Source: MED-G82 sp964342675
GTDB taxonomy: Bacteria; Pseudomonadota; Gammaproteobacteria; Magnimaribacterales; D2472
NCBI GenBank assembly: GCA_964342675.1
Contig: CAYFFR010000003.1
Span: forward strand, 1-56,862
Direction of reading: 5' to 3'
DNA length: 56,862 bases
Numbering within the stretch: position 1 is the stretch's first letter; each line of letters starts with the position of its first letter. Below the pieces are notes generated by a model. The model did no database searches and was not told the DNA's origin. It saw only the letters and a list, made by a program, of their open reading frames with translations. Below are positions 16,290 through 25,013 of the stretch, piece after piece. Both the position numbers and the translations under genes were made by a program.

Positions 16290-17141
16290 ATGATTGAAAG
16301 TATGACAGGTTTTGGCGTTGCGAGACTTAAGGCCAGCAATTGTGATCTAGTCTGCGAGATAAAATCCATCAATAGTAAGTTTTTTGATTGTAAGGTTAGA
16401 TTACTATATTCATCTATGATTCTTGAAGAGTTTTCTATAAAACAGCTCAAAAAAAAATTTAATAGGGGTAAGTTTGATTTAAGAGTGTTAAATAATCAAA
16501 ACCATGAACAAAACTTTCAGCTTAATGAAGAATTATTACTTAAAGTAAATACAGCTATTCAAAACTCTCAATCTATTAAAGACAAATCATTTACATTTGG
16601 TGATATCAGAGATATACCAGGAGCATTAATCACCAATGAGAGCAAAGAACCAAGCCATACTCAGTTAAAAAAGTTAATAGTTGGTGCAATCACTGATCTA
16701 AAAAAATCACGGCAAGCTGAAGGCAAGAAAATAGAAAAAATAGTACGATTAAAGATACGAGGGATATCATCTTATTTATCAAAACTTCAAAAAATCGCCC
16801 CCAAACTCAATATCAAAAGATTGAATGATATGAAACAGAAATTTAATATTTATTTACAAGCAGATAAAGCACAAGACATTGAAAAAGAACTTGCGGCCAT
16901 TTTAATTAAGCACGATGTTAAGGAGGAGTTGGATAGAATATCATTTCATATAGATGAAATTTCAAATTCTATGAAAGAAAGGAACAGTCACGGAAAGAAA
17001 ATTGACTTTCTTTTACAAGAAATATTTAGGGAAGCCAATACCTTAACAACTAAGCTTGAACAATCTGAGCCTAAAAGCTATGCACTCGAAATAAAATTAT
17101 TAACTGAAGAATTAAGAGAGCAAATCCAAAATATTCAATGA
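16290..17141 (+). CDS. yicC: YicC family endoribonuclease-like protein
   Basis: The 283-residue protein starts with MIESMTGFG, the hallmark N-terminus of the YicC family; an ATG two codons upstream (16284) is also possible. A conserved N-terminal YicC domain (about 1-155) is followed by the DUF1732 C-terminus (ELAAILIKHDVKEELDRISFHI ... FLLQEIFREANTLTTK). E. coli YicC is an RNase linked to small-RNA turnover. The gene overlaps gmk by four bases. yicC-gmk-rpoZ-spoT is a common gammaproteobacterial neighbourhood. Confidence 0.92.
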   Translation: MIESMTGFGVARLKASNCDLVCEIKSINSKFFDCKVRLLYSSMILEEFSIKQLKKKFNRGKFDLRVLNNQNHEQNFQLNEELLLKVNTAIQNSQSIKDKSFTFGDIRDIPGALITNESKEPSHTQLKKLIVGAITDLKKSRQAEGKKIEKIVRLKIRGISSYLSKLQKIAPKLNIKRLNDMKQKFNIYLQADKAQDIEKELAAILIKHDVKEELDRISFHIDEISNSMKERNSHGKKIDFLLQEIFREANTLTTKLEQSEPKSYALEIKLLTEELREQIQNIQ

Positions 17142-17761
17142 AGAATCACGGAAAACTTTTTTTAATCTCTGCAGCTTCAGGAACTGGCAAATCATCTTTA
17201 ATTAATACAGTTCTATCTAGGTTGGAGAAAGATAGTCTTTCAGTCGAACTGTCTATTTCACATACAACAAGATTGCCTAGGAAGGATGAGCATGAATCAA
17301 AAGATTACTTCTTTATTAATAGAGATAGCTTTACTGTTAAGATCAAAAATAATTTTTTCTTAGAATATGCAAAGGTTCATGATCATTACTATGGAACTTC
17401 AAGATCTTTTGTTGAAGAAAAGCTTGCATCAGGTATTAATCTAATTTTGGAGATTGATGTGCAGGGAGTAGATCAAATCAAACAATTATCTTTACCAAGT
17501 CAATCGATCTTCTTATTACCTCCCAGCTTAGAATCACTAGAAGATAGATTGAGCCTAAGGGGTTCAAATTCTGCAGATAGCATCAAGTTAAGACTTCAAA
17601 ATGCTTTCAGCGAATTACCCAAGTGCTCAACTTATGATCATATTCTTATTAATGATGACTTTTATAGCTGTAGCCAAGAACTTATCGACATAATTAAGGG
17701 GGAACATAAAAGCCCCTATAATTCCAAAATTCAAGAGTTTTTAGATAAACTATTGTCTTAA
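17138..17761 (+). CDS. gmk: Guanylate kinase
   Basis: Gmk phosphorylates GMP to GDP with ATP. The P-loop SAASGTGKSS covers residues 11-20. The GMP-binding part follows with SISHTTRLPRKDE, YFFINRDSF, LEYAKVHDHYYGT and LILEIDVQGVDQIK. 207 residues matches E. coli. The start ATG overlaps the yicC stop (ATGA), indicating coupled translation. It supplies the GDP/GTP pool that SpoT, encoded two genes on, uses for (p)ppGpp metabolism. Confidence 0.97.
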   Translation: MKNHGKLFLISAASGTGKSSLINTVLSRLEKDSLSVELSISHTTRLPRKDEHESKDYFFINRDSFTVKIKNNFFLEYAKVHDHYYGTSRSFVEEKLASGINLILEIDVQGVDQIKQLSLPSQSIFLLPPSLESLEDRLSLRGSNSADSIKLRLQNAFSELPKCSTYDHILINDDFYSCSQELIDIIKGEHKSPYNSKIQEFLDKLLS

Positions 17762-17782
17762 TTGATATAAAAACACTAAAAT
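17753..17782 (+). promoter_or_regulatory. Possible sigma-70 promoter for rpoZ-spoT
   Basis: TTGTCT (17753-17758) and TAAAAT (17777-17782) are separated by 18 bp, ending 21 bp before the rpoZ ATG. The -35 element overlaps the gmk stop region. The match is moderate and could occur by chance in AT-rich DNA. Confidence 0.35.
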
Positions 17783-17803
17783 ACGCCTCCGAGGTTATTA
17801 TTT

Positions 17804-18076
17804 ATGGCTAGAATTACAGTAGAAGGTTGTCTTAAACATTCAGAGAGCAGATTTGAATTAATTCAGACTGCATCTAAGAGGGCAAGACAGCTATCAACCA
17901 CAAGCAGAGAACCATTGGTGGAATGGGAAGATGATAAACCCACAATAGTTGCTCTTAGGGAAATAGAAGAGGGCCTATTAGATAAGGAAACATTACAAGA
18001 AACACTGGATGAAGACATGCTACTTGATGAATTTGCATTGAATAAGCCTGAACCCAAGGATGATCTATTGGGGTGA
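17804..18076 (+). CDS. rpoZ: RNA polymerase omega subunit
   Basis: The 90-residue omega subunit helps fold and place the beta' subunit in RNA polymerase and forms part of a ppGpp site in proteobacteria. The start ARITVEGCLKH and the FELIQTASKRARQL segment are almost invariant in this family. A Shine-Dalgarno-like CGAGG lies before the ATG. The acidic C-terminus (about 60-90) is usual. It is followed by spoT after 21 bp, as in E. coli, which links polymerase assembly with the alarmone enzyme. Confidence 0.97.
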   Translation: MARITVEGCLKHSESRFELIQTASKRARQLSTTSREPLVEWEDDKPTIVALREIEEGLLDKETLQETLDEDMLLDEFALNKPEPKDDLLG

Positions 18077-18086
18077 TACATTATAT

Positions 18087-18090
18087 GGAG
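18087..18090 (+). promoter_or_regulatory. Ribosome binding site deciding the TTG start of spoT
   Basis: GGAG sits seven bases before the TTG at 18098. No ATG in the spoT frame lies nearby, and the protein family alignment begins right after this codon, so the TTG start is well supported. Confidence 0.7.
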
Positions 18091-18097
18091 TCCTCAA

Positions 18098-20317
18098 TTG
18101 AGTGACATTACCTCAGCAAATCTATCAATCTTTCAGCCAGCAAATCAAAGGTCTTTAACTAAACTTCCAAAAGATATATACAATCAAGCTTCTAATTACT
18201 TATCTCGAAAAGAGATAAAAAGATTAAACTTGGCATATTGTGTAGCATTAGAAGCTCATGAAGGTCAATCAAGAATGGATGGATCTCCATACATATCACA
18301 TCCAATAGCAGTAACATCAATATTATTAGATTTGAAGGTTGATATTGAATCAGCTTGTGCAGGTTTTATGCACGATGTTCTTGAGGATTGTAACGTTCAA
18401 AAACATAGCTTAGAGAAAATCTTTGGCAAAGATACGATTAATATAGTGGATGGGGTAAGTAAATTAAACCAGATAGACCTACAAAATGTAGCAGATAAAA
18501 ATGCTAACAATTTCCAAAAAATGGCATTAGCTATGTCAAGAGACGTTAGAGTAATTGTAGTTAAGCTTTGTGATCGATTACACAATATGAGAACTATAGA
18601 CTTCCTGCCTAGAGAAAAACAGATACAAAAATGCATTGAGACTCTTGAACTTTATGGCCCAATTGCTATCCGCATAGGTATGCAGAGCCTTCGAGTTGAA
18701 CTTGAAGACAGAGCCTTTAAATGTTTACACCCCCTAAGAGCAAAGCTTTTGAAAAGTGCAATAAAGAAAGCTAAAAATGGCAGAGAAAGAATCATATACA
18801 AGATAAGAAAAGAAATTAAACATCAGCTTAAAAAAGAAGATGTTTTAGCTACTGTTCAAGGCAGACAAAAAAGTCTCTATAGCATTTATAGAAAGATCAA
18901 AACAAAGAAGAGACCTTTTTCAGAAATTTTAGATGTTTTTGCTTTTAGGATCATTGTTAATAGTGTAGATGATGTGTATAGATCTTTAGGTATTATTCAT
19001 AATTTTTATAAACCTATAGAACTTAAGTTTAAAGACTACATTGCTATTCCTAAGACAAACGGATATCAGGCTCTTCATACATCGCTTGTTACTCATCAAG
19101 CCATTCCAATTGAGGTACAAATCCAAACAAAGAATATGGAACTCATTGCTGAAAATGGAATCGCAGCACATTGGGCTTATAAAACAAAGGAAGACGATCG
19201 TGGAGATAGTGCTAGAGGAACTAAGAAATGGTTAGATAATTTAGTAGATATTAATTTGTCATCTCGAGACTCTTCAGAGTTTTTTGAATCAGTGAAATCA
19301 GAACTATTTAATGATGAGGTATATGTCTTTACGCCAGCTGGTGACATAGTCAATCTCAAATCAGGAGCTACTCCAATTGACTTTGCTTATGAGTTACATA
19401 CAGATATAGGTAATCAAGCAATTGCTTGTAAGGTTAATAGAAAATATGCTCCCTTAAATATACAGCTAGAAAACGGACAATCCATAGAGATTATAGTTTC
19501 TAAGGAATCAGAACCTAATCCAGAATGGTTAAATTTTGTAGCTAGCAGTAAGGCAAGAAGTGCAATTAGAGCAAGCCTTAGGCATCAAAAAAAGTCCCAT
19601 GCTCGTAAGGCTGGGAAAATTATGCTTGAATCTGAACTCAAAAGAAGTGGCTTAAGTCTAAGGGATTATCGAGGGAGCAGACTGAAAAAAGTTCTCAAAT
19701 TAATAGGAGTTGACACACTAAATCAACTTCTGACTGATCTAGGCCTGGGTAAGAAGACCGGAAATATAGTTGCTGAGAGATTTTTTGAGGGATTACAGAT
19801 TAGAAAGAATTCAAAAGATTCCGTAAAAGCTTTAGTGCTATCTGATCATAAGATAGAAGGTGTTACTGTTGTATATGCAAAATGTTGTATGCCTGTGCAT
19901 GGCGATCCTATTACCGCACATACAGATACAGATAGGGGTATAGTGATCCACCACTCTCGATGCCGACAGGTATATCCCAATAGAGCAGATACAGCTAGGT
20001 ATTTCCCAAGCATGTGGGGAGAAAATTCTAGAGAGATACTTTATAGAGCTCATATCAAAGTAATTGCAGAAGACAAGCCTGGTAGCTTGGCAGATTTAGC
20101 ATCAATTTTTGCAGAAAACAATATCAATATTTCTAATGCACTGACTAAGGATTTAGATGCAAGGCTCAGTGAGTTCTCATTTGAAGGAGACTTTGCCAAT
20201 GTTGAAGATCTAAGAAGTTTAATGAAGAAAGTAAGGACACAGAAATTTGTTACCAGTTGCATCAGAATATTAAATGATACAAGAAGCAAAAATGAAAAAA
20301 CACATCATCAATACTGA
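18098..20317 (+). CDS. spoT: Bifunctional (p)ppGpp synthetase/hydrolase SpoT
   Basis: SpoT makes and degrades the stringent-response alarmone (p)ppGpp. The 739-residue protein has an intact HD hydrolase domain (His68, then HD at 92-93 and ED at 96-97 in MHDVLED). A synthetase domain follows with FKDYIAIPKTNGYQALHTSL, then a TGS domain (VYVFTPAGDIVNLKSGATPIDFAYELH near residue 410) and a C-terminal ACT domain (about 660-735). The start codon is TTG: GGAG at 18087-18090 lies seven bases before it, while the ATG at 18085 runs into a stop after six codons. Both activities look intact, so it could be the only long RSH enzyme of the cell, but that cannot be told from this window. Confidence 0.95.
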   Translation: MSDITSANLSIFQPANQRSLTKLPKDIYNQASNYLSRKEIKRLNLAYCVALEAHEGQSRMDGSPYISHPIAVTSILLDLKVDIESACAGFMHDVLEDCNVQKHSLEKIFGKDTINIVDGVSKLNQIDLQNVADKNANNFQKMALAMSRDVRVIVVKLCDRLHNMRTIDFLPREKQIQKCIETLELYGPIAIRIGMQSLRVELEDRAFKCLHPLRAKLLKSAIKKAKNGRERIIYKIRKEIKHQLKKEDVLATVQGRQKSLYSIYRKIKTKKRPFSEILDVFAFRIIVNSVDDVYRSLGIIHNFYKPIELKFKDYIAIPKTNGYQALHTSLVTHQAIPIEVQIQTKNMELIAENGIAAHWAYKTKEDDRGDSARGTKKWLDNLVDINLSSRDSSEFFESVKSELFNDEVYVFTPAGDIVNLKSGATPIDFAYELHTDIGNQAIACKVNRKYAPLNIQLENGQSIEIIVSKESEPNPEWLNFVASSKARSAIRASLRHQKKSHARKAGKIMLESELKRSGLSLRDYRGSRLKKVLKLIGVDTLNQLLTDLGLGKKTGNIVAERFFEGLQIRKNSKDSVKALVLSDHKIEGVTVVYAKCCMPVHGDPITAHTDTDRGIVIHHSRCRQVYPNRADTARYFPSMWGENSREILYRAHIKVIAEDKPGSLADLASIFAENNINISNALTKDLDARLSEFSFEGDFANVEDLRSLMKKVRTQKFVTSCIRILNDTRSKNEKTHHQY

Positions 20318-20681
20318 TAAAGCACCGGCACCTGTTGGCCCATATTCTCAAGGTGTTGTAATCAATAATTTATTATTTATTTCTGGTCAGGTAGCCCTAC
20401 ATCCAGATGATCAAAATTTAGTAACAGGAAGCTTTGAAGATGAAGTTAACCAAGTATTTAATAATTTAGAGGCCATTTGCCACTCTAGCTCTACCAGTTT
20501 AGATAATGCTATAAAATTAAATATTTATCTTAGAGACTTATCAAACTTCAATACAGTTAATGAAATTATGGACGCAAGATTCTCACAACCTTATCCTGCA
20601 AGAGCAACCATAGAGGTATCTAGACTACCCAAAGATGCAAATATTGAGATTGATGCAATAGTCAACATAGAAGATACGTGA
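20292..20681 (+). CDS. ridA: RidA family enamine/imine deaminase
   Basis: RidA proteins hydrolyse reactive enamine/imine intermediates produced by PLP enzymes. The 129-residue sequence begins MKKHIINTDKAPAPVGPYSQG and carries the conserved FISGQVALHPD, the NLEAICHSS region and PARATIEVSRLPKDANIEIDAI with the arginine that binds the substrate carboxylate. The chosen ATG gives the usual family start; an upstream ATG at 20274 adds six unlikely residues. It overlaps the end of spoT by 26 bases and the start of pyrB, a dense junction also seen around spoT-ridA in other gammaproteobacteria. Confidence 0.95.
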   Translation: MKKHIINTDKAPAPVGPYSQGVVINNLLFISGQVALHPDDQNLVTGSFEDEVNQVFNNLEAICHSSSTSLDNAIKLNIYLRDLSNFNTVNEIMDARFSQPYPARATIEVSRLPKDANIEIDAIVNIEDT

Positions 20682-21586
20682 TGATGGGCAATCTCTTAAA
20701 CTTAACTAACTTGGAAAAACAAGACATTGACGATCTTGTGTCTTTAGCTAATAAGTTTAGAGACCAGAAAGGAGCTTTTAGACAAGACCCCATTTATCAT
20801 GATAAGACCATTGTCTCAATGTTTTTTGAGCCTAGCACCAGAACAAAGCTCTCTTTTCAAATCGCATCACTGAATCTAGGAGCAAGATTCATTGATTTTA
20901 ATACTACAGAATCCTCGTTAAATAAGGGCGAATCTATTGAAGACACAATTGAGGCATTATCTATGATGGGAGTAGATCTATGTATCATTAGACATTCTGA
21001 GCCAATCATTTATGAGCTAGCAGAAAGTTTCCCCAACATGAAATTTATCAATGCTGGTGAAGGTATTAACTCTCACCCAAGCCAGGCACTTCTTGATTAT
21101 ATGACAATAAAAGACTTTCAAGATGATATTTCAAATATGAATATTACAATAGTAGGGCACCTAGATCAGTCTAGAGTTGCAAGATCATTTTGTGAACTTA
21201 TTTCAAAGACTGGCTATAAATCTATTACTTTTAATGGGTTACCAGAGCTTTGTTCTGACTATTTAGATCATCAATTGGGAGATTTTGAAAATGATTTAGA
21301 TAAGGCTCTAACCAATGCAGATTTAATTATGGCTTTAAGAATTCAAAAAGAAAGACTTACAGACTCACTAAGTATAGATTATGAGGACTATTTAAAATCT
21401 TATCAAATAGACGCAAACAGACTTAAGGTTGCTAATAAAAATTTCTTACTTTTTCATCCAGGACCTGTTAATTACGGGATTGAACTCTCATCCGATGTTA
21501 CTGATTTACCCAATATGAAAATACAAAACCAGATAGCAAATGGTATTGGAATGAGAATGGCAATCTTAACTAGTCTTCTTTCTTAG
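20681..21586 (+). CDS. pyrB: Aspartate carbamoyltransferase catalytic subunit
   Basis: PyrB joins carbamoyl phosphate and aspartate, the committed step of pyrimidine synthesis. The carbamoyl-phosphate loop FFEPSTRTKLSFQ begins near residue 48. HPSQALLDYMTI near residue 133, the 80s-loop SLNKGESIEDT and LFHPGPVNYG near the end are all present. The 301-residue length is normal. Starts at GTG 20678 (GTGA overlap with ridA), ATG 20681 or ATG 20684 are all possible. No pyrI or dihydroorotase-like pyrC' gene is adjacent. The gene ends inside the convergent riboflavin synthase gene (17-bp overlap). Confidence 0.95.
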   Translation: MMGNLLNLTNLEKQDIDDLVSLANKFRDQKGAFRQDPIYHDKTIVSMFFEPSTRTKLSFQIASLNLGARFIDFNTTESSLNKGESIEDTIEALSMMGVDLCIIRHSEPIIYELAESFPNMKFINAGEGINSHPSQALLDYMTIKDFQDDISNMNITIVGHLDQSRVARSFCELISKTGYKSITFNGLPELCSDYLDHQLGDFENDLDKALTNADLIMALRIQKERLTDSLSIDYEDYLKSYQIDANRLKVANKNFLLFHPGPVNYGIELSSDVTDLPNMKIQNQIANGIGMRMAILTSLLS

Positions 21587-22184
21587 ATAATACTTTTTTT
21601 ATAGTATCTACGGTCATGATAGAGTTTTGATCAATTTCGACATTTACTTTATCACCAGCCGTTAGATCATTTAGATTGGTAATTTCTAGGGTTTCTGGTA
21701 TTAAGTGGACTTTAATAGAATTATTTTCTAAGTTGCCTACTGTTAAGCTACAACCATTTATCGCAATATAGCCTTTATAAAATACATACTCCATAAGGTC
21801 GTTAGGTAGCTCCATCACGATATCTTTTGCTCCTTTAGATATAGGTTCTATTGAAACAATCTTTGCCGTACCATGGACATGGCCTGATACTAGGTGGCCG
21901 CCTATTTCCGTTGCAGCAGTTATGGATCTTTCTAAGTTAACTTTGTCCTTATCCTGTAACTCAGATAGATTAGTTAATAACAGAGTTTCTTTCACAACAT
22001 CGAACTCAAGACAGTTGGACGATGATGATTTAGCAGTAAGACAAACACCATTAACTGCAACGCTTGCACCTTTTTTTAGTCTCTCTGTGAAACCTTTCTG
22101 TGTTTGAATTTTGATAGTATCAAAGCCCTTAGACTTTTCTTTAAAAATGAGTATGCCTATGCTATCCACTATTCCAGCAAACAC
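21570..22184 (-). CDS. ribE: Riboflavin synthase alpha chain
   Basis: This enzyme dismutates two 6,7-dimethyl-8-ribityllumazines into riboflavin. The 204-residue protein is a tandem of two lumazine-binding beta-barrels. The first starts MFAGIVDSIG with VAVNGVCLTA and GGHLVSGHVHG; the second repeats as GYIAINGCSLTV with the final VNVEID. The gene lies four bases after pyrE in a leftward rph-pyrE-ribE group. This is not the classical rib operon, so it is probably expressed with nucleotide genes. I see no FMN riboswitch, and there is no room for one before the gene. Confidence 0.95.
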   Translation of the reverse strand: MFAGIVDSIGILIFKEKSKGFDTIKIQTQKGFTERLKKGASVAVNGVCLTAKSSSSNCLEFDVVKETLLLTNLSELQDKDKVNLERSITAATEIGGHLVSGHVHGTAKIVSIEPISKGAKDIVMELPNDLMEYVFYKGYIAINGCSLTVGNLENNSIKVHLIPETLEITNLNDLTAGDKVNVEIDQNSIMTVDTIKKVLSKKED

Positions 22185-22188
22185 AATA

Positions 22189-22833
22189 CTATGCTCCCCA
22201 TTTCTCTCTATAAGCCTGCATGCTCTCTAACTCTCTTATTTTATTTTCTTCTTCTAGATAGACTATTAGATCATCAAGATCAATGATTGAATATACTCTG
22301 ATATTAAATTTAGCCTCTAGTTCTATAGCTGCAGACTCTTGTCCGCTTCCTTTTTCTTGTCTATTAAGGCCAACAATTAATGCCATTGGAGTGGCATTTG
22401 CATTTTTGATAAGCTTGATGGATTCTGTTGCAGCTGTTCCAGCAGATAAGACATCATCAATAATCAGAACTCTTCCAGTCGGTTTTGCTCCAATAAACAC
22501 TCCCTTCTCTCCATGATCTTTAATTTCTTTTCTGTTAAAACACAAACTTATTTCATTATTATTTTTTTGAAGTCTCAGCCCAAGAAAACTTCCTAATATA
22601 GTGCCTTTGTATGCAGGCCCAAAGATCTGATCGATCTTTATGGAAGCATTATTAAAAATCTCTTCAAAAGCATCTGTTATTAATGATAGATTTCCTTTAG
22701 CAATTAACTTGGAAGCATTAAAAAAATAGGGACTTTCTCTGCCAGACTTTAATATGAAATTTCCAAATTCAAGAGCCTGAGTGTTAATTGCCTCTTGAAT
22801 AAATATTTTTTGTCTTTTAGTTAGCTCAGACAT
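22189..22833 (-). CDS. pyrE: Orotate phosphoribosyltransferase
   Basis: PyrE adds phosphoribose from PRPP to orotate, forming OMP. The 214-residue protein has an N-terminal hood (about 1-40), the FGPAYKGTILGSFLGL segment, and the PRPP-binding motif VLIIDDVLSAGTAATES near residue 120. LIVGLNRQEKG follows. The ATG overlaps the end of rph by 13 bases, matching the rph-pyrE operon known in E. coli. There is no visible space for a pyrE attenuator between the genes. Confidence 0.95.
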   Translation of the reverse strand: MSELTKRQKIFIQEAINTQALEFGNFILKSGRESPYFFNASKLIAKGNLSLITDAFEEIFNNASIKIDQIFGPAYKGTILGSFLGLRLQKNNNEISLCFNRKEIKDHGEKGVFIGAKPTGRVLIIDDVLSAGTAATESIKLIKNANATPMALIVGLNRQEKGSGQESAAIELEAKFNIRVYSIIDLDDLIVYLEEENKIRELESMQAYREKWGA

Positions 22834-23534
22834 TCCTTTTGAATCGAAATAATTTTTTTTATGCCCTCTTTAGCTAAATTAAGCATTTCATTTAATTCTT
22901 CTTCTGTAAAAGGTTGCTCCTCGGCAGTACCTTGAATTTCAATAATTTTGTATTCTTCATCCATTACGAAATTCAAATCACTTTCTGCATTAGAATCCTC
23001 GTTATAATCTAGATCAAGCATTGGTGTCCCATTGATAATCCCAGCTGAAACAGCTGCAACATATTTTTTAATTGCTCTGTGATCTTTTAAAGTATTTTTA
23101 ATTGCATAAAACAGCGCAACACATCCCCCAGTTATTGCAGCAGTTCTTGTTCCACCATCAGCTTGAATAACATCACAATCAATAGTAATTGTCTTATCTG
23201 CTAAATACTTCATATTAACGCTTTGTCTTAATGCCCTACCAATCAGCCTTTGAATCTCCATCGTTCTCCCGCCTTGTTTACCCCTAACCGATTCTCTATT
23301 CATTCTTTCATTTGTTGATCTTGGCAACATTCCATATTCTGCAGTAATCCATCCCAAATCAGAGCCACGCATCCACCTTGGAACTCCATCTTCAATAGTT
23401 GCAGTACAGATAACGTGGGTATTTCCAAACTTTACTAAAGCAGAACCTTCAGCATTTTGAATAATATCTAAATCTATTGACACATCTCTTAGAGAAGAAT
23501 TCTCTCTATTATTTGATCTCGACATAGATCGCAT
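22821..23534 (-). CDS. rph: Ribonuclease PH
   Basis: RNase PH trims the 3' ends of tRNA precursors by phosphorolysis. The 237-residue protein has the conserved VKFGNTHVICTATIEDGVP, GWITAEYGMLPRSTNERM, GKQGGRTMEIQRLIGRALRQ and DCDVIQADGGTRTAAITGG segments. The ATG at 23534 is preceded by AAGGA six bases away and gives a family-length product; a longer frame reaching 23603 would add 23 residues that match nothing and overlap the divergent gene's start. It is the first gene of rph-pyrE-ribE. Confidence 0.95.
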   Translation of the reverse strand: MRSMSRSNNRENSSLRDVSIDLDIIQNAEGSALVKFGNTHVICTATIEDGVPRWMRGSDLGWITAEYGMLPRSTNERMNRESVRGKQGGRTMEIQRLIGRALRQSVNMKYLADKTITIDCDVIQADGGTRTAAITGGCVALFYAIKNTLKDHRAIKKYVAAVSAGIINGTPMLDLDYNEDSNAESDLNFVMDEEYKIIEIQGTAEEQPFTEEELNEMLNLAKEGIKKIISIQKECLS

Positions 23535-23579
23535 TATATCCTTATATAATCTTGAAAAGATTATTGGAGGTAAATAAGC

Positions 23580-25013
23580 ATGAAAAAGACAAGTTTTTTT
23601 CACATATTCTTAGTTTTGCTAATAATATCTTGCTCAAGCGAGGTAGAGATTGAAGCAGATATTAAGGCTGATTTAAATATTACTACAAATGAACGACAGC
23701 CTTTTGAGTCTAATTATCGCCCCTTGCCATCTTCTAGAACTTTGATCAAATCAGCGAATGTTTATGATGGACTAGGTAATGAGTATTTAGGCTATGATCT
23801 ATTAATTTTAGATGGCAAGATCGAGGCCTTTAAACAAGATATAGATGATGATCAAGCATTTATAATTGATGCTTCAGGAAGGTGGCTTACCCCAGGAATA
23901 ATAGATATTCACTCTCATATGGGAGTCTATTCTGCCCCATCAGTTAGAACGAGCTCGGATGGGAATGAGGCCACAGATCCTGTTACTGCAGAAGTTTGGG
24001 CTGAGCATTCAGTATGGACACAAGATCCACAATTTGTTTTGGCACTAAAAGGAGGTGTAACGACTTTCCATGTTTTGCCAGGTTCAGCAAATTTAATGGG
24101 GGGTAGAGGTGTTACCTTAAAAAATACTCCGAAGAATAAAATTCATGACATGAAGTTCCCAAAAGCACCTCATACATTAAAAATGGCGTGTGGCGAAAAC
24201 CCTAAAAGGGTTTATGGTAATCGGAACCAAGCTCCTTCTACAAGAATGGGCAATATGGCGGGTTATAGAGAGGCCTGGATCAATGCATCCTATTATCAGA
24301 AGAGACAGAATGAATATAAATCTAAATCTTCTGAGGCAAAAGAATTAATTGATCCACCCAAAAGAAACCTCCAACTAGATACTCTTGCTGGAGTGCTAGA
24401 TGGAGAGATTCTAGTTCATAACCATTGTTATCGAGCTGAGGAGATGGCAATGATGGTTGAATTAGCTAGAGAATTTAACTACAAGATAACAGCCTTTCAT
24501 CATGCTGTAGAAGCCTATAAGGTTGCAGATATGTTAGCTGAAGAAGGTATTTGTGCAGCAATGTGGGCTGATTGGTGGGGCTTCAAGCATGAGGCTTATG
24601 ATATGGTCCAAGCCAATATCGCTATTGTTGATCAAGCCAAAGGAGGTTCTGGTTGTGCAATAGTGCACTCGGATGATGAGGTAGGAATCCAGCATCTAAA
24701 CCAAGAAGCCTCTAAGGCTTTATCGGCTGGATTAAGAGCAGGATTTAATATTTCCAAGGCTAGAGCTATGAAATGGATTACTAGTAATCCCGCAAAAGCA
24801 GCAGGGATATTAGATCAGACAGGGTCAATAGAAAAGGGTAAAGATGCCGATTTAGTTATCTGGGACACCAATCCATTTAGTGTTTATGCAAAAACACTTA
24901 CGGTGTTTATAGATGGAGCCATTGCTTTTGATAGAAGCAACCCTAAGACTACACCAGTAACAGATTTTGAACTAGGGATCATTGATCCTGATAAGGAGAG
25001 GTCAGCATTATGA
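23580..25013 (+). CDS. Exported lipoprotein amidohydrolase with intact metal site
   Basis: The 477-residue protein begins with a lipoprotein signal; the lipobox is LIISC, with Cys18 as the lipidation site. The amidohydrolase TIM barrel shows GIIDIHSHMG (HxH metal ligands, about residue 112), the substrate-loop CGENPKRVYGNRNQAPSTRMG, VHNHCYRAEEM, FHHAVEAYK and IVHSDDE (last metal ligand), and ends with KGKDADLVIWD. It resembles the imidazolonepropionase-related exported amidohydrolases found in pairs in marine gammaproteobacteria. The substrate is unknown; a cyclic amide or peptide-like bond is plausible. A strong GGAGGT lies before the ATG. It overlaps the next gene by four bases (ATGA), so the two proteins are produced together. 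Confidence 0.85.
   Translation: MKKTSFFHIFLVLLIISCSSEVEIEADIKADLNITTNERQPFESNYRPLPSSRTLIKSANVYDGLGNEYLGYDLLILDGKIEAFKQDIDDDQAFIIDASGRWLTPGIIDIHSHMGVYSAPSVRTSSDGNEATDPVTAEVWAEHSVWTQDPQFVLALKGGVTTFHVLPGSANLMGGRGVTLKNTPKNKIHDMKFPKAPHTLKMACGENPKRVYGNRNQAPSTRMGNMAGYREAWINASYYQKRQNEYKSKSSEAKELIDPPKRNLQLDTLAGVLDGEILVHNHCYRAEEMAMMVELAREFNYKITAFHHAVEAYKVADMLAEEGICAAMWADWWGFKHEAYDMVQANIAIVDQAKGGSGCAIVHSDDEVGIQHLNQEASKALSAGLRAGFNISKARAMKWITSNPAKAAGILDQTGSIEKGKDADLVIWDTNPFSVYAKTLTVFIDGAIAFDRSNPKTTPVTDFELGIIDPDKERSAL

Noticed and set aside
22185..22188. FMN riboswitch before ribE
   Set aside because: Only four bases lie between pyrE and ribE. No RFN-like element is visible on the minus strand nearby.
23535..23603. 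Longer RNase PH start at 23603
   Set aside because: It adds 23 residues with no family match and crosses the start of the divergent amidohydrolase gene; AAGGA precedes the shorter start.
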